From the NCBI RefSeq assembly GCF_000427445.1, contig NZ_KE386496.1:806001-870000 (forward strand): a stretch of 64,000 nt of DNA. Direction: 5' to 3'. The notes under the pieces were generated by a model, which had not been told where the DNA came from, searched no databases, and was given only the letters and a program-made list of their open reading frames with translations. Shown piece by piece: positions 52,921 through 62,768 of this stretch (position 1 is its first letter; each line of letters opens with the position of its first letter). This DNA comes from Methylocapsa acidiphila B2. Its GTDB lineage: Bacteria; Pseudomonadota; Alphaproteobacteria; Rhizobiales; Beijerinckiaceae. A program made the position numbers and the translations under genes.

Positions 52921-54465
52921 AGACGCCGTGGCTCCGCCGTGAATTTCGGCGACAGCCTCGGTTGCGATTGCTTCGAGCGGACGCGTGGCGTCGAGCCGCC
53001 GCCAATCTATGTCTCCGGCAAGCATCTTCGCTTGCGCGGCGACGACCTCGGGCGTGGCGTCCGAGGCGTCGCGTCGCCGCGCCGCGACCCGATCGGCGAG
53101 CAGGCCAGTCGACGCTTCGAGCCAAATGCCGGAGAATCGCGCGCCCGCCTTGCGCGCGAGCTCGGCAGCGGCATCGCGCTCCGCCGCGTTGAGATGCGCG
53201 GCGTCGAGCACCACGCTCTGGCCGGCGGCGAGGGCGAGAGCCGCGAGATCGTGCAAGCGCGCATAGGTCTGAATTGAATGCTCTTTGCGATAAGCCGACT
53301 CCGGCAGGCGGTCATATTCGCCAAAGCCGAAGAGACGCTTGCGCTCGACGTCGCTGCGTAGATGCAGCGCGCCGGGCGCGCGCCCAATCAACGCGGCGAT
53401 CGCACGCGCCAAGGTGCTCTTACCAGTTCCCGACCGCCCGCCGATCGCGACCAGATCGAGCGGGAACGGTCGGAGGAACGCGCCGGCCGCGACGAAATTC
53501 TTGTGCGCGAGCGCCAAGACGGACTCGGTCTTTGCGGGCTCGAGCTTCGTCACCTTGGCGCGAATCGCCGCCCGCAGAGAAAGAAACAGCGGCAACGCGG
53601 CAAGGCCTTCGATCTCTCGTTCAACGTCGTCGCAGGCCGAGACATAGCGATTCAAAAGCAGGTTGGCGTGATGGAGAAGGCCGCGGGTCCATAGATCCAT
53701 CAGCAGAAAAGCGAGGTCGTACAAAATGTCGCAGGTCGCGATCGCGTCGTCGAATTCAATGGCGTCGAATAAGACTGGGATAGACTCGATCATGACGATG
53801 TTGCGCAAATGCAGATCGCCGTGGCATCGCCGCGCCTTGCCTTGCGCCTCGCGGGCCAAGAGAAGCGGCGTCGCGCGCGCGAAGGCGCCCGTCATTGCCG
53901 CACGCAGCGCCAACGCCTCGGACGGCGGGAAAATTTCGGGCGAAGCGTCCAGCGAGTCGAGCGTCTCTTCTATCTGTCGCTCGAGCGACAGTGTCGATCC
54001 GACTTCGACAGCGCGAGGCGCGCGGCGATGGGCGGCGACGATTTCGTCGGCGAGCTTCGCGACGATGTCCTGATCGAGCTCGCCACGCTCGGCCAAGCGA
54101 TCGAGCGTGCGACTCTCGTCGAAGCGCCGCAGATGCACCGCCCATTCAACGATCGCGCCGGCGCCTTTGAGATTGAGGCCGTCCTTATCCCGCGAGATCG
54201 GAACGACGCCGAGATAAAGATCCCGCGCATTGGCTTTGTTAACGGCGAGCTCGTTCTCGCATGCGCGCCGTCGCAGCTCGAGAGTCGAAAAATCCATGAA
54301 GGGAAAATGTACCGCGCGTTTCACCTTATAGGCGTCGCGTCCTGCGAGAAATACCGCGGCGCCATGCGTGTCGATGCGCGTCACCGGCTCTGCGATCTTA
54401 TGCACAGCGGGGTCGCTGAGAAAGGCGAAGACATCGGATTGGTCTTGCACGGCCTGCGCATCCAT
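52915..54465 (-). CDS. Bifunctional phosphotransferase-like/AAA ATPase
   Basis: 516 residues from ATG 54465, preceded by AGGGGAC. Residues ~1-330 are aminoglycoside-phosphotransferase-like (CHGDLHLRNIVMI and DAIEFDDAIATCDILYDLAF). Residues ~345-516 are a P-loop kinase-like domain, with Walker A GGRSGTGKSTLARA (residue ~350). This two-part protein is annotated in many alphaproteobacteria as bifunctional aminoglycoside phosphotransferase/ATP-binding protein; substrate unknown. Divergent from a receiver gene with a palindromic Crp/Fnr core site between them. Confidence 0.88.
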   Translation of the reverse strand: MDAQAVQDQSDVFAFLSDPAVHKIAEPVTRIDTHGAAVFLAGRDAYKVKRAVHFPFMDFSTLELRRRACENELAVNKANARDLYLGVVPISRDKDGLNLKGAGAIVEWAVHLRRFDESRTLDRLAERGELDQDIVAKLADEIVAAHRRAPRAVEVGSTLSLERQIEETLDSLDASPEIFPPSEALALRAAMTGAFARATPLLLAREAQGKARRCHGDLHLRNIVMIESIPVLFDAIEFDDAIATCDILYDLAFLLMDLWTRGLLHHANLLLNRYVSACDDVEREIEGLAALPLFLSLRAAIRAKVTKLEPAKTESVLALAHKNFVAAGAFLRPFPLDLVAIGGRSGTGKSTLARAIAALIGRAPGALHLRSDVERKRLFGFGEYDRLPESAYRKEHSIQTYARLHDLAALALAAGQSVVLDAAHLNAAERDAAAELARKAGARFSGIWLEASTGLLADRVAARRRDASDATPEVVAAQAKMLAGDIDWRRLDATRPLEAIATEAVAEIHGGATASL

Positions 54466-54523
54466 AACAGGTCCCCTCTTTTCCTCGGCGAACGGAATGC
54501 AGCCGCTACGAGAATGACGGCGG

Positions 54524-54539
54524 GCTGACATATATCAGC
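54524..54539. promoter_or_regulatory. Crp/Fnr-type palindrome between divergent genes
   Basis: GCTGACATATATCAGC: arms GCTGA/TCAGC with a 6-base centre, the TGA-N6-TCA core of Crp/Fnr-family sites. It matches FixK/FNR consensus TTGAC-N4-ATCAA in 8 of 10 positions. It is 59 bases from the phosphotransferase start and 111 from the receiver start. Confidence 0.45.
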
Positions 54540-54649
54540 GCGCGCCTTCTCCGCTCCCGGCATGGTCTTCTTCCTATGGCGTCAATCCCGCGCCATCACG
54601 CGAAAGTAGATCGCCGATGCAGGTCCGCCTGTCGTCTCACGCCCGACCT

Positions 54650-55012
54650 ATGGCGAAAATAGTTCTTGTCGACGACGATCTGCCCGTTCTGGGCTCGTTG
54701 CAGTTCATGCTTGAGGCGGAAGGATTTGACGTCGACGTGTTCGAAAGCGGAGCGACGCTTCTTTTGCAGCCCGTTCTTCCAGACAAGGGCTGCTTCGTCA
54801 TAGACTATCATTTGCCCGAGATGGATGGCTTGGAGCTTCTAGCGCGGTTGCGCGACCGCCGCTGCGTTCTCCCAGCCATTCTTATTACAGGCGATCCGGA
54901 CCAAACGATCGAGCACAAAGCGGCCGGCGCCGGCGTTTTGCTGGTCTTGCGCAAGCCGCATCTCGGCGATGGCCTGATCGAGGGAATACGCAAGGCGCTT
55001 CGCGATCATTAG
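54650..55012 (+). CDS. Single-domain response regulator
   Basis: 120 residues, receiver domain only: acidic pocket DDD at 8-10, phospho-acceptor Asp52 in FVIDYHLPEMDG, Thr in LITGDP, Lys in RKPH. Related to FixJ-type receivers but without a DNA-binding output. ATG 54650 gives the canonical MAKIVLVDDD start. No histidine kinase is adjacent. It lies between the phosphotransferase/ATPase gene and phaC (the latter convergent). Confidence 0.9.
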   Translation: MAKIVLVDDDLPVLGSLQFMLEAEGFDVDVFESGATLLLQPVLPDKGCFVIDYHLPEMDGLELLARLRDRRCVLPAILITGDPDQTIEHKAAGAGVLLVLRKPHLGDGLIEGIRKALRDH

Positions 55013-55035
55013 CGCTGCGCCGGCGCGGGCCTCAA

Positions 55036-56937
55036 TCAAGTCTGAAACACATAGGTCCCCGGCGCGTCGGGGAGCGCGCTTTGGCTGTCGAGGTGGGGCG
55101 GATCTTGCTCGCGGGTCGATCGTGCGGAGAGCCAGTGAGCCCATTCCGGCCACCAGGATCCTTCATGCTGCTCGGCCTGCTGAAACCAGCTGTCCGGGTC
55201 TAGATAGCGATCGTGCTCGTTCTTGTGGTGCAGCCGGTAATGCCGTCTCTTATGGCCCGGCTCCGATACGACGCCGACATTATGGCCGCCGGAGGTCAGC
55301 AGGAACGTCACGTCCGTGTCCGTCAGCAGATGAATTTTAAAGGCCGAGCGCCAAGGCGCGACATGATCTGTCTCGGTTCCGACCGCGAAAATCGGCGCGC
55401 GAATGTCGGTCAGCGCGACTGGGCGGCCATCGGTCTCGAAACGGCCCTCCGCGAGATCATTGTCGAGGAAGAGGCGGCGCAAATATTCCGAATGCATGCG
55501 ATAGGGCAGGCGCGTGGCGTCGGCGTTCCACGCCATCAGATCCGTCAAAGGCTGGCGTTCCCCCATCAAATAGTCATGGACGATCTTCGACCAGATCAGA
55601 TCCTTGGAGCGCAGCAGCTGGAAGGCGCCGGCCATTTGCCCGCCAGGCAGAAAACCCTCGCTGCGCATCAGATCTTCGAGAAAGCTGACCTGGCTTTCAT
55701 TGATGAAGAGCGTCAACTCGCCGGCTTCGGTAAAGTCGAGCTGTGCGGCGAAAAGAGACAGGCTTTTCAACGTCTCGTCGCCTTCGCGCGCCATGGTCGC
55801 CGCTGCGATGGAGAGAAGCGTGCCGCCCAGACAATAGCCAACGCCTTGAATCTTTCGGCCGGGAAGAATGGCCTTGACCTGCTCGATCGCCGACATGACG
55901 CCCAAGCGCCGATAATCCTCCATCGACAGATCGCGATCGGAGGCGTCCGGATTGCGCCAGGAGATCATGAAGACTGTGAAGCCCTGGGCGACGAGATAGC
56001 GCACCAGGGAGTTTTCGGGAGAAAGATCGAGAATGTAATATTTCATGATCCACGCCGGGACGAAGAGGATCGGCTCCGCGTGGACCTTTTCGGTTTGCGG
56101 CGCGTATTGGATCAGCTCGATCAGCCGGTTGCGATAGACGACCTTGCCCGACGTCACAGCCACGTTGCGACCTGGAACGAAGGCCTCGGCGCCGGCGGGC
56201 TCGGCATGGGCCTCGCGCCTCGCCCAATCCTCCAAGAAATTGGCGAATCCATTGATGAGATTCGCGCCGCCGGATTCAGCCGTGCGGCGCAAGACGACCG
56301 GATTGGTGAGGATGAAATTGGACGGCGACAGCATGTCGAGAAGCTGACGAATGGTGAAGGCGACGACCTCTTCATGCTGCTTCTTGACGCCCGCAATTCC
56401 TGTCGTCGCATTGTGCCACCATTGCTGCTGCAGCAGGAATCCTTGCGACAGCAGATTATAGGGCCAAACGTTCCAATCCTCGGCCGCAAACCGCCGATCC
56501 TGGGGCAAGGGATCGATGCCGAGAGAGGAGCAGCGAGTCGGGAATGAAGTCGAGGCGACGAGTCCGAACCTTACCGATTTACGTATCGCCTTGCCGACGA
56601 GTTGCATCTGCTTGCCGGGTGAAAGCGCGAGATGCACGCCCCAATCGGAAAAGGCTTTGCCGAGAGCCATGGGCGAAAGCCCATTCGTGACCCTGGCCAT
56701 CAAGCCGTGAACCGCATGATCGATGAGGCTCGCGGCCGCGTCCAGCGGATCGACGTCGTCCGTCCCCGCGTCTCGGCTTGCTGATGTCAGCGGCGTTTGC
56801 GCCAAAGAGGAGGCGTCCTTGGCCACGGAGGGCGTGCGGAGGACGACGAGCGCCGGCTCCGCCGCGCCTGATCGAGCCTCTGTCTGGCGATCATGATCGG
56901 GCGACGCAAGGGCTTTCGGAGCAAGGTCCTGCGACAT
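55036..56937 (-). CDS. phaC: Class I poly(3-hydroxyalkanoate) synthase
   Basis: 633 residues. Polymerises (R)-3-hydroxyacyl-CoA into storage granules. Catalytic Cys369 is in the lipase-like box GYCLGGT; Asp in TETDHVAPW and His in SGGHNVGVV complete the triad. PAWIMKYYILDLSPENSLVR is the family block near residue 294. The N-terminal ~70 residues are a variable Ala-rich leader. phaA/phaB/phaR are not adjacent; the neighbours are the usp/adh genes, suggesting a second PhaC or a stress-linked copy. Confidence 0.94.
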   Translation of the reverse strand: MSQDLAPKALASPDHDRQTEARSGAAEPALVVLRTPSVAKDASSLAQTPLTSASRDAGTDDVDPLDAAASLIDHAVHGLMARVTNGLSPMALGKAFSDWGVHLALSPGKQMQLVGKAIRKSVRFGLVASTSFPTRCSSLGIDPLPQDRRFAAEDWNVWPYNLLSQGFLLQQQWWHNATTGIAGVKKQHEEVVAFTIRQLLDMLSPSNFILTNPVVLRRTAESGGANLINGFANFLEDWARREAHAEPAGAEAFVPGRNVAVTSGKVVYRNRLIELIQYAPQTEKVHAEPILFVPAWIMKYYILDLSPENSLVRYLVAQGFTVFMISWRNPDASDRDLSMEDYRRLGVMSAIEQVKAILPGRKIQGVGYCLGGTLLSIAAATMAREGDETLKSLSLFAAQLDFTEAGELTLFINESQVSFLEDLMRSEGFLPGGQMAGAFQLLRSKDLIWSKIVHDYLMGERQPLTDLMAWNADATRLPYRMHSEYLRRLFLDNDLAEGRFETDGRPVALTDIRAPIFAVGTETDHVAPWRSAFKIHLLTDTDVTFLLTSGGHNVGVVSEPGHKRRHYRLHHKNEHDRYLDPDSWFQQAEQHEGSWWPEWAHWLSARSTREQDPPHLDSQSALPDAPGTYVFQT

Positions 56938-57342
56938 AGGGAACTCCTGGTTTTATCGGCGCGCGGCAGCGCGCGCATTATGCGCGTTCAGCCGGAGCGA
57001 CGGACTTTAGCGCAGCTGCAAAGCCGCGCTTTTGCGATTGCGCAAGCTTCGCCCAATGGCGGATCGATTTCGCGTCGAGCCACAGCGTCCTGCGCGACGA
57101 CCGGCCACGCCCCCTCGCGCAGCGTTCGAGGCGGGATCATTCATTGATTTGAATAGATTATGCTGAAGTTACGGCAGTTGCACCAGTGTCGTCCGGGCGA
57201 AGGGGCGGAGGACGGCCATAACCCGCGTGACGCTTCCGCTTCGCGCTTTCAGCTTGCGACCCTTCGCTGAGCTTGTTACTCGAAGCGCATTCCCGCTTGG
57301 GAATGCTCCCCTACATCTTCTCCGTTGGAGCGAAAATCGAAA
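56938..57342. other. Intergenic region between phaC and ribH
   Basis: 405 bases between divergent genes. It contains a perfect 8-bp hairpin GCATTCCC-GCTT-GGGAATGC (57287-57306), 37 bases before the ribH start, and the phaC promoter area. A FMN riboswitch was looked for and its conserved segments are absent. Confidence 0.5.
57287..57306 (+). other. Stem-loop in ribH leader
   Basis: Perfect 8-bp stem, 4-base loop GCTT, within 40 bases of the ribH start codon. Possibly affects leader stability or translation; no known motif matches. Confidence 0.35.
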
Positions 57343-57834
57343 ATGGCTTTGTCGCGGCGACCTTCCGCCTCCGCCGTGCCGCGCGCCGACGGCGCGCGTT
57401 TTCTCATTGTCGAGGCGCGCTTCTATGATGCAATCGGAACCATGCTCCTAGATGGCGCGCAGCAGGCCTTGGCCGCCGCCGGTGCCGCGCATGAGCTCGT
57501 CAGCGTTCCTGGCGCGCTCGAAATTCCGATCGCCATAACGATTGCGCTCGATGAGGCGGAAGAACGAAATCAGCCATACGCTGGCGTGATTGCGCTCGGT
57601 TGCGTCATACGCGGCGAGACCTATCATTTCGAGATCGTAGCGAATGAAAGTTCCCGCGCCCTCATGCAGCTCGGCGTCGCGCGCAAGCTGGCGCTCGGCA
57701 ATGGAATTCTCACCGTCGAGAACGAAGCGCAAGCGCTGGAGCGCGCAAACCCGCAAAGCGGCGACAAAGGCGGCGACGCCGCTCGCGCCGCGCTCGCGCT
57801 TTATGGTCTGAAGCTTGAGATCGGAGCGCTCTGA
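57343..57834 (+). CDS. ribH: 6,7-dimethyl-8-ribityllumazine synthase
   Basis: 163 residues from ATG 57343 (a TTG start 18 bases upstream is possible). It condenses the pyrimidinedione amine with dihydroxybutanone phosphate. Motifs: VEARFYDAI (Phe of the binding pocket), PGALEIPIA at ~58, [17 protein letters not shown] with the catalytic His of the family, and NGILTVEN. The stop codon overlaps the nusB start (TGATG), indicating coupling. Confidence 0.96.
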   Translation: MALSRRPSASAVPRADGARFLIVEARFYDAIGTMLLDGAQQALAAAGAAHELVSVPGALEIPIAITIALDEAEERNQPYAGVIALGCVIRGETYHFEIVANESSRALMQLGVARKLALGNGILTVENEAQALERANPQSGDKGGDAARAALALYGLKLEIGAL

Positions 57835-58298
57835 TGGCGGGCGCAGACGGACGCTCCGCCGCGCGATTGGCGGCAGTTCAGGCCCTCTATCAGATGGAGG
57901 TCGCGGAAAAGGGCTTGAATGAAATTTTCGCTGAATTCGAATCCTTCTGGATCGGCAAAGAGATCGAGGGCGAGCATTACAAGACCGCCGAGATCGCCTT
58001 TTTCCGCGACATCCTAACCGGGATCCTCGCCGACCAGGGCCCGATCGACAGGCTCATCGACAAGACATTGGCCGAAGGCTGGCCCCTGGCGCGGGTCGAC
58101 GCGGTGATGCGGGCCATTCTGCGCGCCGGCGCCTATGAGCTGAAAAAGCGCTCTGACGTGCCGGCCCGCGTGGCGATCAAGGAATATGTCGACGTCGCCG
58201 GCGCCTTCTTCGGCCGCGAGGAGGCGGGAATGATCAACGCTGTGCTGGACACCCTCGCGCGCCGGCTGCGGGCGGTGGAGTTCGAGGCGCGCCCATAA
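57834..58298 (+). CDS. nusB: Transcription antitermination factor NusB
   Basis: 154 residues, all helical NusB fold: SAARLAAVQALYQMEV near the start, LARVDAVMRAILRAGAYEL and VAIKEYVDVAGAFF in the C-terminal bundle. Acts with NusA/G/E in rRNA antitermination. Coupled to ribH; common rhizobial order. Confidence 0.96.
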   Translation: MAGADGRSAARLAAVQALYQMEVAEKGLNEIFAEFESFWIGKEIEGEHYKTAEIAFFRDILTGILADQGPIDRLIDKTLAEGWPLARVDAVMRAILRAGAYELKKRSDVPARVAIKEYVDVAGAFFGREEAGMINAVLDTLARRLRAVEFEARP

Positions 58299-58329
58299 AC
58301 GAAGCGCGTCGCTGGCATCGGAGGGCCTG

Positions 58330-58761
58330 ATGGATCTCGACGTCAAGGAATGCGATGGCAAGTGCCATTGTGGAGCGGTCCGCTTTCACGTTCAGCTGAC
58401 GGATGGTTTTCATACGGCGCGCCGCTGCAATTGCTCTTATTGCAGAATGCGCGGCGCCATAGCCGTATCAGCCAAGCTCGACGGCTTCAGCTTGCTCGCC
58501 GGATGCGATGCGCTTTCCACTTACCAATTCAATACAATGTCGGCGAGACATTATTTCTGTTCCAATTGTGGCATCTACACGCATCATCAGCGCCGATCCA
58601 ACCCCCAAGAATACGGCGTGAACGTCGCATGCTTGAGCGGGATCAGCCCATTTGACTTTAACGAGGTGCCCGTGCTCGATGGAGTCCATCATCCCTCGGA
58701 CAATGAGAACGCCGGCGCGGCGCGGATCGCCGGCGTTCTGAGATACGTTCCCTACGATTAG
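58330..58761 (+). CDS. GFA family zinc-binding protein
   Basis: 143 residues of the CENP-V/GFA family (named for glutathione-dependent formaldehyde activation). Zinc cysteines: CHCGAV (residues ~12-17), CNCSYC (~33-38), YFCSNCGIYTHH (~74-85). Actual activity of members is unproven in general. It lies between nusB and thiL, a place where the conserved order usually has no gene, so an insertion. Confidence 0.88.
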   Translation: MDLDVKECDGKCHCGAVRFHVQLTDGFHTARRCNCSYCRMRGAIAVSAKLDGFSLLAGCDALSTYQFNTMSARHYFCSNCGIYTHHQRRSNPQEYGVNVACLSGISPFDFNEVPVLDGVHHPSDNENAGAARIAGVLRYVPYD

Positions 58762-58852
58762 GACCTTTGGGCGCGGCGTTGGGGTCCACCAATCTGCGGA
58801 AAAGGCGCATGGCGGTCCGTCGACGTGAAATAAACCCGCTCGGCAAGGCGTC

Positions 58853-59848
58853 ATGTCACGTCCTTCGGAAGATGAGCTCATCGCCGAATTTTTCGCGCCG
58901 CTCGCCGGGCTGGGCGCGTTCGGACTGCGCGACGACGCCGCGAGCCTCGCGCCGCCGCCTGGCTGCGATCTCGTCCTGACCAAGGACATGCTCGTCGCCG
59001 GCGAGCATTTCTTTCCCGACGATCCGCCGGAAAGCATCGCCCGCAAGGCCTTGCGCGTGAATCTCTCGGATCTCGCCGCCAAGGCCGCCGAGCCACAGGG
59101 CTTTCTTCTCGGCCTCGCCTTGCCGGTAGATTGGACAGAAGATTGGCTCGCGGCCTTCGCGCGGGGGCTCGGTGGGGACGCTGAGGCTTATGGCTGCCCG
59201 CTGCTCGGCGGCGACACCGTCAAGACGCCGGGGCCGCTCACGCTTTCTGTGACGGCCTTCGGGGCCGCGCCGCGCGGGCGCATGATCCCGCGCGGCGGCG
59301 CGGCGGCCGGCGATCTCATCTATGCGACCGGGACAATCGGCGACGCCGCGCTCGGCCTTCAGCTTCGTCTCGATGCGGCGGAAGACAGGCATTGGACCCG
59401 CGCGGCTAGCCGGCACGCAAAGGCCTATCTCGCCGATCGCTACCTTTTGCCGCAGCCTCGTCTCGCGCTGCGCGAGCCGCTTCGCGCCCATGCCCATGCC
59501 GCCATGGATATTTCTGACGGGCTCGCCGGCGATCTCGCCAAAATGCTGCGGCTTGCGGGATTAACCGCCGAGATCGAGGCCTCGGCGCTTCCCTTGTCCG
59601 ACGCTGCGCGGGAGGTTCTCATGCGCGCGCCTGACGTTCTTCCGATCATTCTCGGCGGTGGCGACGATTACGAAATCCTCTGCGCAATTCCCCCAGAGCG
59701 AAGGGCGGCTTTCGAGGCGGCGGCGGCGGCGGCTGGATGCGCGGTCTGTGCGATCGGGGAGGCCGCGCCGGGGCTGGCGCCGCCTGCGTTCAAGGACCAA
59801 GAGGGGAAAACGATAGCCCTCGCCAAGGCGTCCTATCAGCATTTCTAG
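58853..59848 (+). CDS. thiL: Thiamine-monophosphate kinase
   Basis: 331 residues. Phosphorylates TMP to the cofactor TPP. Motifs: GAFGLRDDAASLAP, DMLVAGEHFFPDDPPESIARKALRVNLSDLAAKA-like start with metal Asp, LLGGDTVKTPGPL (~120-132), DISDGLAGDLAKM (~217-229) and GGDDYEILCAI (~266). AIR synthase-like fold. Normal length. Confidence 0.95.
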   Translation: MSRPSEDELIAEFFAPLAGLGAFGLRDDAASLAPPPGCDLVLTKDMLVAGEHFFPDDPPESIARKALRVNLSDLAAKAAEPQGFLLGLALPVDWTEDWLAAFARGLGGDAEAYGCPLLGGDTVKTPGPLTLSVTAFGAAPRGRMIPRGGAAAGDLIYATGTIGDAALGLQLRLDAAEDRHWTRAASRHAKAYLADRYLLPQPRLALREPLRAHAHAAMDISDGLAGDLAKMLRLAGLTAEIEASALPLSDAAREVLMRAPDVLPIILGGGDDYEILCAIPPERRAAFEAAAAAAGCAVCAIGEAAPGLAPPAFKDQEGKTIALAKASYQHF

Positions 59849-60014
59849 GCGTTGATTGCAGACGCGCCGCCGCAATTGCCTAGAGAGGCTCTTTCTGCAA
59901 AGCTCGCCCCCGCTTGAATAAAAACACAGCAATAAAATATCGCCGACGCTTCGATAGCGCTCGCGGACGCGGAAGCCGGTGAATCCAAAAACAACAATTC
60001 AGGGCAGGAAACCA

Positions 60015-62153
60015 ATGCTTTCGATTTGGCTGATCATTCTGGCGGGGCTCTTATCAATCGTCTATGGCGTCGTGACGTCGGCAAAGCTGATCGCCGCCAG
60101 TCCCGGCTCGCCTAGAATGCAGGAGATCGCCGGCGCGATTGCGGAAGGCGCGCAAGCCTATTTAAAGCGCCAGTATTTGACGATCGCCGCCGTCGGAATC
60201 GTGATCTTTCTGGCCTTCGGCTACTTTTTGTCCTGGACGATCGCGGTCGGTTTCTTGATCGGGGCCGTGCTCTCGGGCGCCGCCGGCTTCATCGGAATGA
60301 ATGTGTCGGTGCGCGCCAATGTGCGAACAGCGCAAGCGGCGTCGGAATCGCTTGCCGCCGGCCTCGATATTTCCTTCAAGGCGGGCGCGGTCACAGGCTT
60401 GCTCGTGGCGGGCCTCGCGCTGCTCGGCGTCTCGGTCTATTTTTATGTGCTCACCGATCCGCTCAAGCACGCGGCGAACAGCCGCGAGACGATCGACGCG
60501 CTCGTCGCTCTCGGCTTCGGCGCTTCCTTGATCTCGATCTTCGCCCGCCTCGGCGGCGGCATCTTCACGAAGGGCGCCGATGTTGGCGCCGATCTCGTCG
60601 GCAAGGTCGAGGTGGGCATCCCGGAGGACGATCCGCGCAATCCGGCGACGATCGCCGATAATGTCGGCGACAATGTTGGCGACTGCGCCGGCATGGCGGC
60701 CGATCTCTTCGAGACCTATGCGGTGACGGTCGTCGCCACCATGGTGCTGGCGTCGATCTTCTTCACCGGCCAAGAGGTTCTCGTGCCGGCCATGCTCTAT
60801 CCGCTGGCGATCTGCGCGACCTGTATCGTCACCTCGATAGCAGGCACCTATTTCGTCAAGCTCGGGCCGAACAACTCGATCATGGGCGCGCTCTACAAGG
60901 GACTTGTCGCAGCCGGACTCCTGTCAATCCTGGGCCTCGCCGTCGCGACCCAGTTCACCGTCGGCTGGGGCGAGATCGGCTTGGCCAATGGCGTCGCAAT
61001 CAAGGGATCGCACCTCTTTTTCAGCGGGCTCATCGGGCTGCTCGTCACCGGCCTCATCGTGGTGATCACCGAATATTACACTGGCTCCGGCAAGCGTCCG
61101 GTCGTCTCTATCGCCCAGGCCTCGGTGACGGGGCACGGCACCAATGTCATCCAGGGCCTCGCAGTGTCGCTCGAATCGACAGCGCTGCCGGCCCTCGTCA
61201 TCATCGGCGGCATCATCGCGACGAGTCAGCTCGCGGGGCTTTTCGGCACGGCGATCGCGGTGACGACCATGCTCGGCCTCGCCGGGATGATCGTCGCGCT
61301 CGACGCCTTCGGTCCGGTAACCGATAACGCCGGCGGCATCGCGGAAATGGCGGGATTGCCCAAGGAGGTCCGGCGCGTGACCGATGCGCTCGACGCGGTC
61401 GGCAATACGACGAAAGCGGTCACAAAGGGCTATGCGATCGGTTCAGCCGGCCTTGGCGCGCTCGTGCTCTTCAACGCCTATAGCCATGATCTCGAGCATT
61501 TCATCGCCAACGCCGATCAGTTTCCTTACTTCAAAGGGATCGGAATCGTCTCGTTCGACATCTCCAACCCCTATGTCGTGGCGGGCCTGATTTTCGGCGG
61601 CATGATTCCCTATCTGTTCGGCGGCATCGCCATGACGGCCGTCGGGCGCGCGGCGGGCGCCGTCGTCGAGGAGGTCCGGCGCCAGTTCGCTGAAAAGCCC
61701 GGCATCATGCAGGGGACGGAGCGGCCCGACTATGGCCGCGCGGTCGATATGCTGACCAAAGCGGCGATCAAGGAAATGATCGTGCCCTCCCTGCTGCCGG
61801 TTCTTGCCCCGCTGATCGTCTATTTCGGCGTGCTCTTCATCTCCGGCTCTAAGGCTTCGGCCTTCGCCGCGCTCGGCGCGTCGCTGCTCGGCGTCATCGT
61901 CAACGGGCTTTTTGTGGCGATCGCGATGACCTCTGGCGGCGGCGCTTGGGACAACGCCAAGAAGAGCTTCGAGGACGGCTTTATCGACAAGGACGGGGTC
62001 CAGCATTTCAAGGGCGGCGACGCGCATAAGGCGTCGGTGACCGGCGACACGGTCGGCGATCCTTACAAGGATACGGCCGGTCCTGCGGTGAACCCCGCGA
62101 TTAAGATCACCAATATTGTCGCGCTGTTGCTGCTCGCCGTCCTCGCGCATTGA
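60015..62153 (+). CDS. hppA: Membrane proton-translocating pyrophosphatase
   Basis: 712 residues, about 16 transmembrane helices. Hydrolyses PPi and pumps H+. The PPi site is shown by [19 protein letters not shown] (~215) and [13 protein letters not shown]. In the [16 protein letters not shown] helix Lys and Thr occupy the positions (460 and 463 in Carboxydothermus numbering) that mark potassium-independent enzymes. Start at 60015 with a GGCAGGAAACC ribosome site; an upstream GTG exists. Occurs after thiL as in many rhizobia. Confidence 0.96.
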   Translation: MLSIWLIILAGLLSIVYGVVTSAKLIAASPGSPRMQEIAGAIAEGAQAYLKRQYLTIAAVGIVIFLAFGYFLSWTIAVGFLIGAVLSGAAGFIGMNVSVRANVRTAQAASESLAAGLDISFKAGAVTGLLVAGLALLGVSVYFYVLTDPLKHAANSRETIDALVALGFGASLISIFARLGGGIFTKGADVGADLVGKVEVGIPEDDPRNPATIADNVGDNVGDCAGMAADLFETYAVTVVATMVLASIFFTGQEVLVPAMLYPLAICATCIVTSIAGTYFVKLGPNNSIMGALYKGLVAAGLLSILGLAVATQFTVGWGEIGLANGVAIKGSHLFFSGLIGLLVTGLIVVITEYYTGSGKRPVVSIAQASVTGHGTNVIQGLAVSLESTALPALVIIGGIIATSQLAGLFGTAIAVTTMLGLAGMIVALDAFGPVTDNAGGIAEMAGLPKEVRRVTDALDAVGNTTKAVTKGYAIGSAGLGALVLFNAYSHDLEHFIANADQFPYFKGIGIVSFDISNPYVVAGLIFGGMIPYLFGGIAMTAVGRAAGAVVEEVRRQFAEKPGIMQGTERPDYGRAVDMLTKAAIKEMIVPSLLPVLAPLIVYFGVLFISGSKASAFAALGASLLGVIVNGLFVAIAMTSGGGAWDNAKKSFEDGFIDKDGVQHFKGGDAHKASVTGDTVGDPYKDTAGPAVNPAIKITNIVALLLLAVLAH

Positions 62154-62279
62154 GCCGAGCGCCTGCTCGCGCGAAGGATAGTTCGATGGAACGACGTCGC
62201 GATGTTTTGGAGCAATATCCAAATGTCGCGACGCTTCAAAAAACGCCGCCATTGATCCGATAATTTTCGGCGGGCGGCG

Positions 62280-62768
62280 TCAGCTGAACTTGAGCAAGTT
62301 GAGGAACATGCCTTTCAGGAAGGTCGACTCGGCTCCGGCCGTCGGCGTCGTGCGCGAGACGAAATCGAACAATTTGCCGTCCTGCATGCCGTAATTCGCG
62401 ATTCGATCGACCTTTTTCGCCTTGGTGAAATAGACCGCGAAGACGCGCTGATCGACCACCGTCGGTTTCATGAACTGGAATCCGCGATCGGTTTTCTGCG
62501 TGATATAATACCAAGCGTCGCCGCCGACCGTCGATGTGGTCGTCGGCGTGCCCAGCAAGACCAGGATCTGCTCGGCCGAGGCGCCGGGTTTAACCTGATC
62601 CACGGCTTTTGAATCGAGCTGATACCCGTGGACGACTTCTCCATTGTATCCGAGGCAACCGCCGAGTCCCGACGCGAGAGCCGCTACGAGGGCGAGTTTG
62701 GCGCCCGCTGATCCCAGTCGCAAAGCGCGAGTCCTAAAACAGGCGGCCGACGCATCATCGAACCACAT
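62280..62768 (-). CDS. bamE: Outer membrane assembly lipoprotein BamE (SmpA/OmlA)
   Basis: 162 residues from ATG 62768, with GGAGG upstream. The lipobox is LASGLGGC near residue 38. The mature part shows KAVDQVKPGASAEQILVLLGTPTT (conserved BamE start), then YITQKTDRGFQFMKP and VDQRVFAVYF. A component of the BAM complex. Divergent from the Cbp3-like gene; a longer frame begins at 62831. Confidence 0.9.
   Translation of the reverse strand: MWFDDASAACFRTRALRLGSAGAKLALVAALASGLGGCLGYNGEVVHGYQLDSKAVDQVKPGASAEQILVLLGTPTTTSTVGGDAWYYITQKTDRGFQFMKPTVVDQRVFAVYFTKAKKVDRIANYGMQDGKLFDFVSRTTPTAGAESTFLKGMFLNLLKFS

Noticed and set aside
55213-56547. Plus-strand 444-codon frame across phaC
   Set aside because: Antisense shadow; phaC has its full catalytic triad on the minus strand.
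57180-57342. FMN riboswitch before ribH
   Set aside because: The conserved FMN element segments are absent; only a simple 8-bp hairpin is present.
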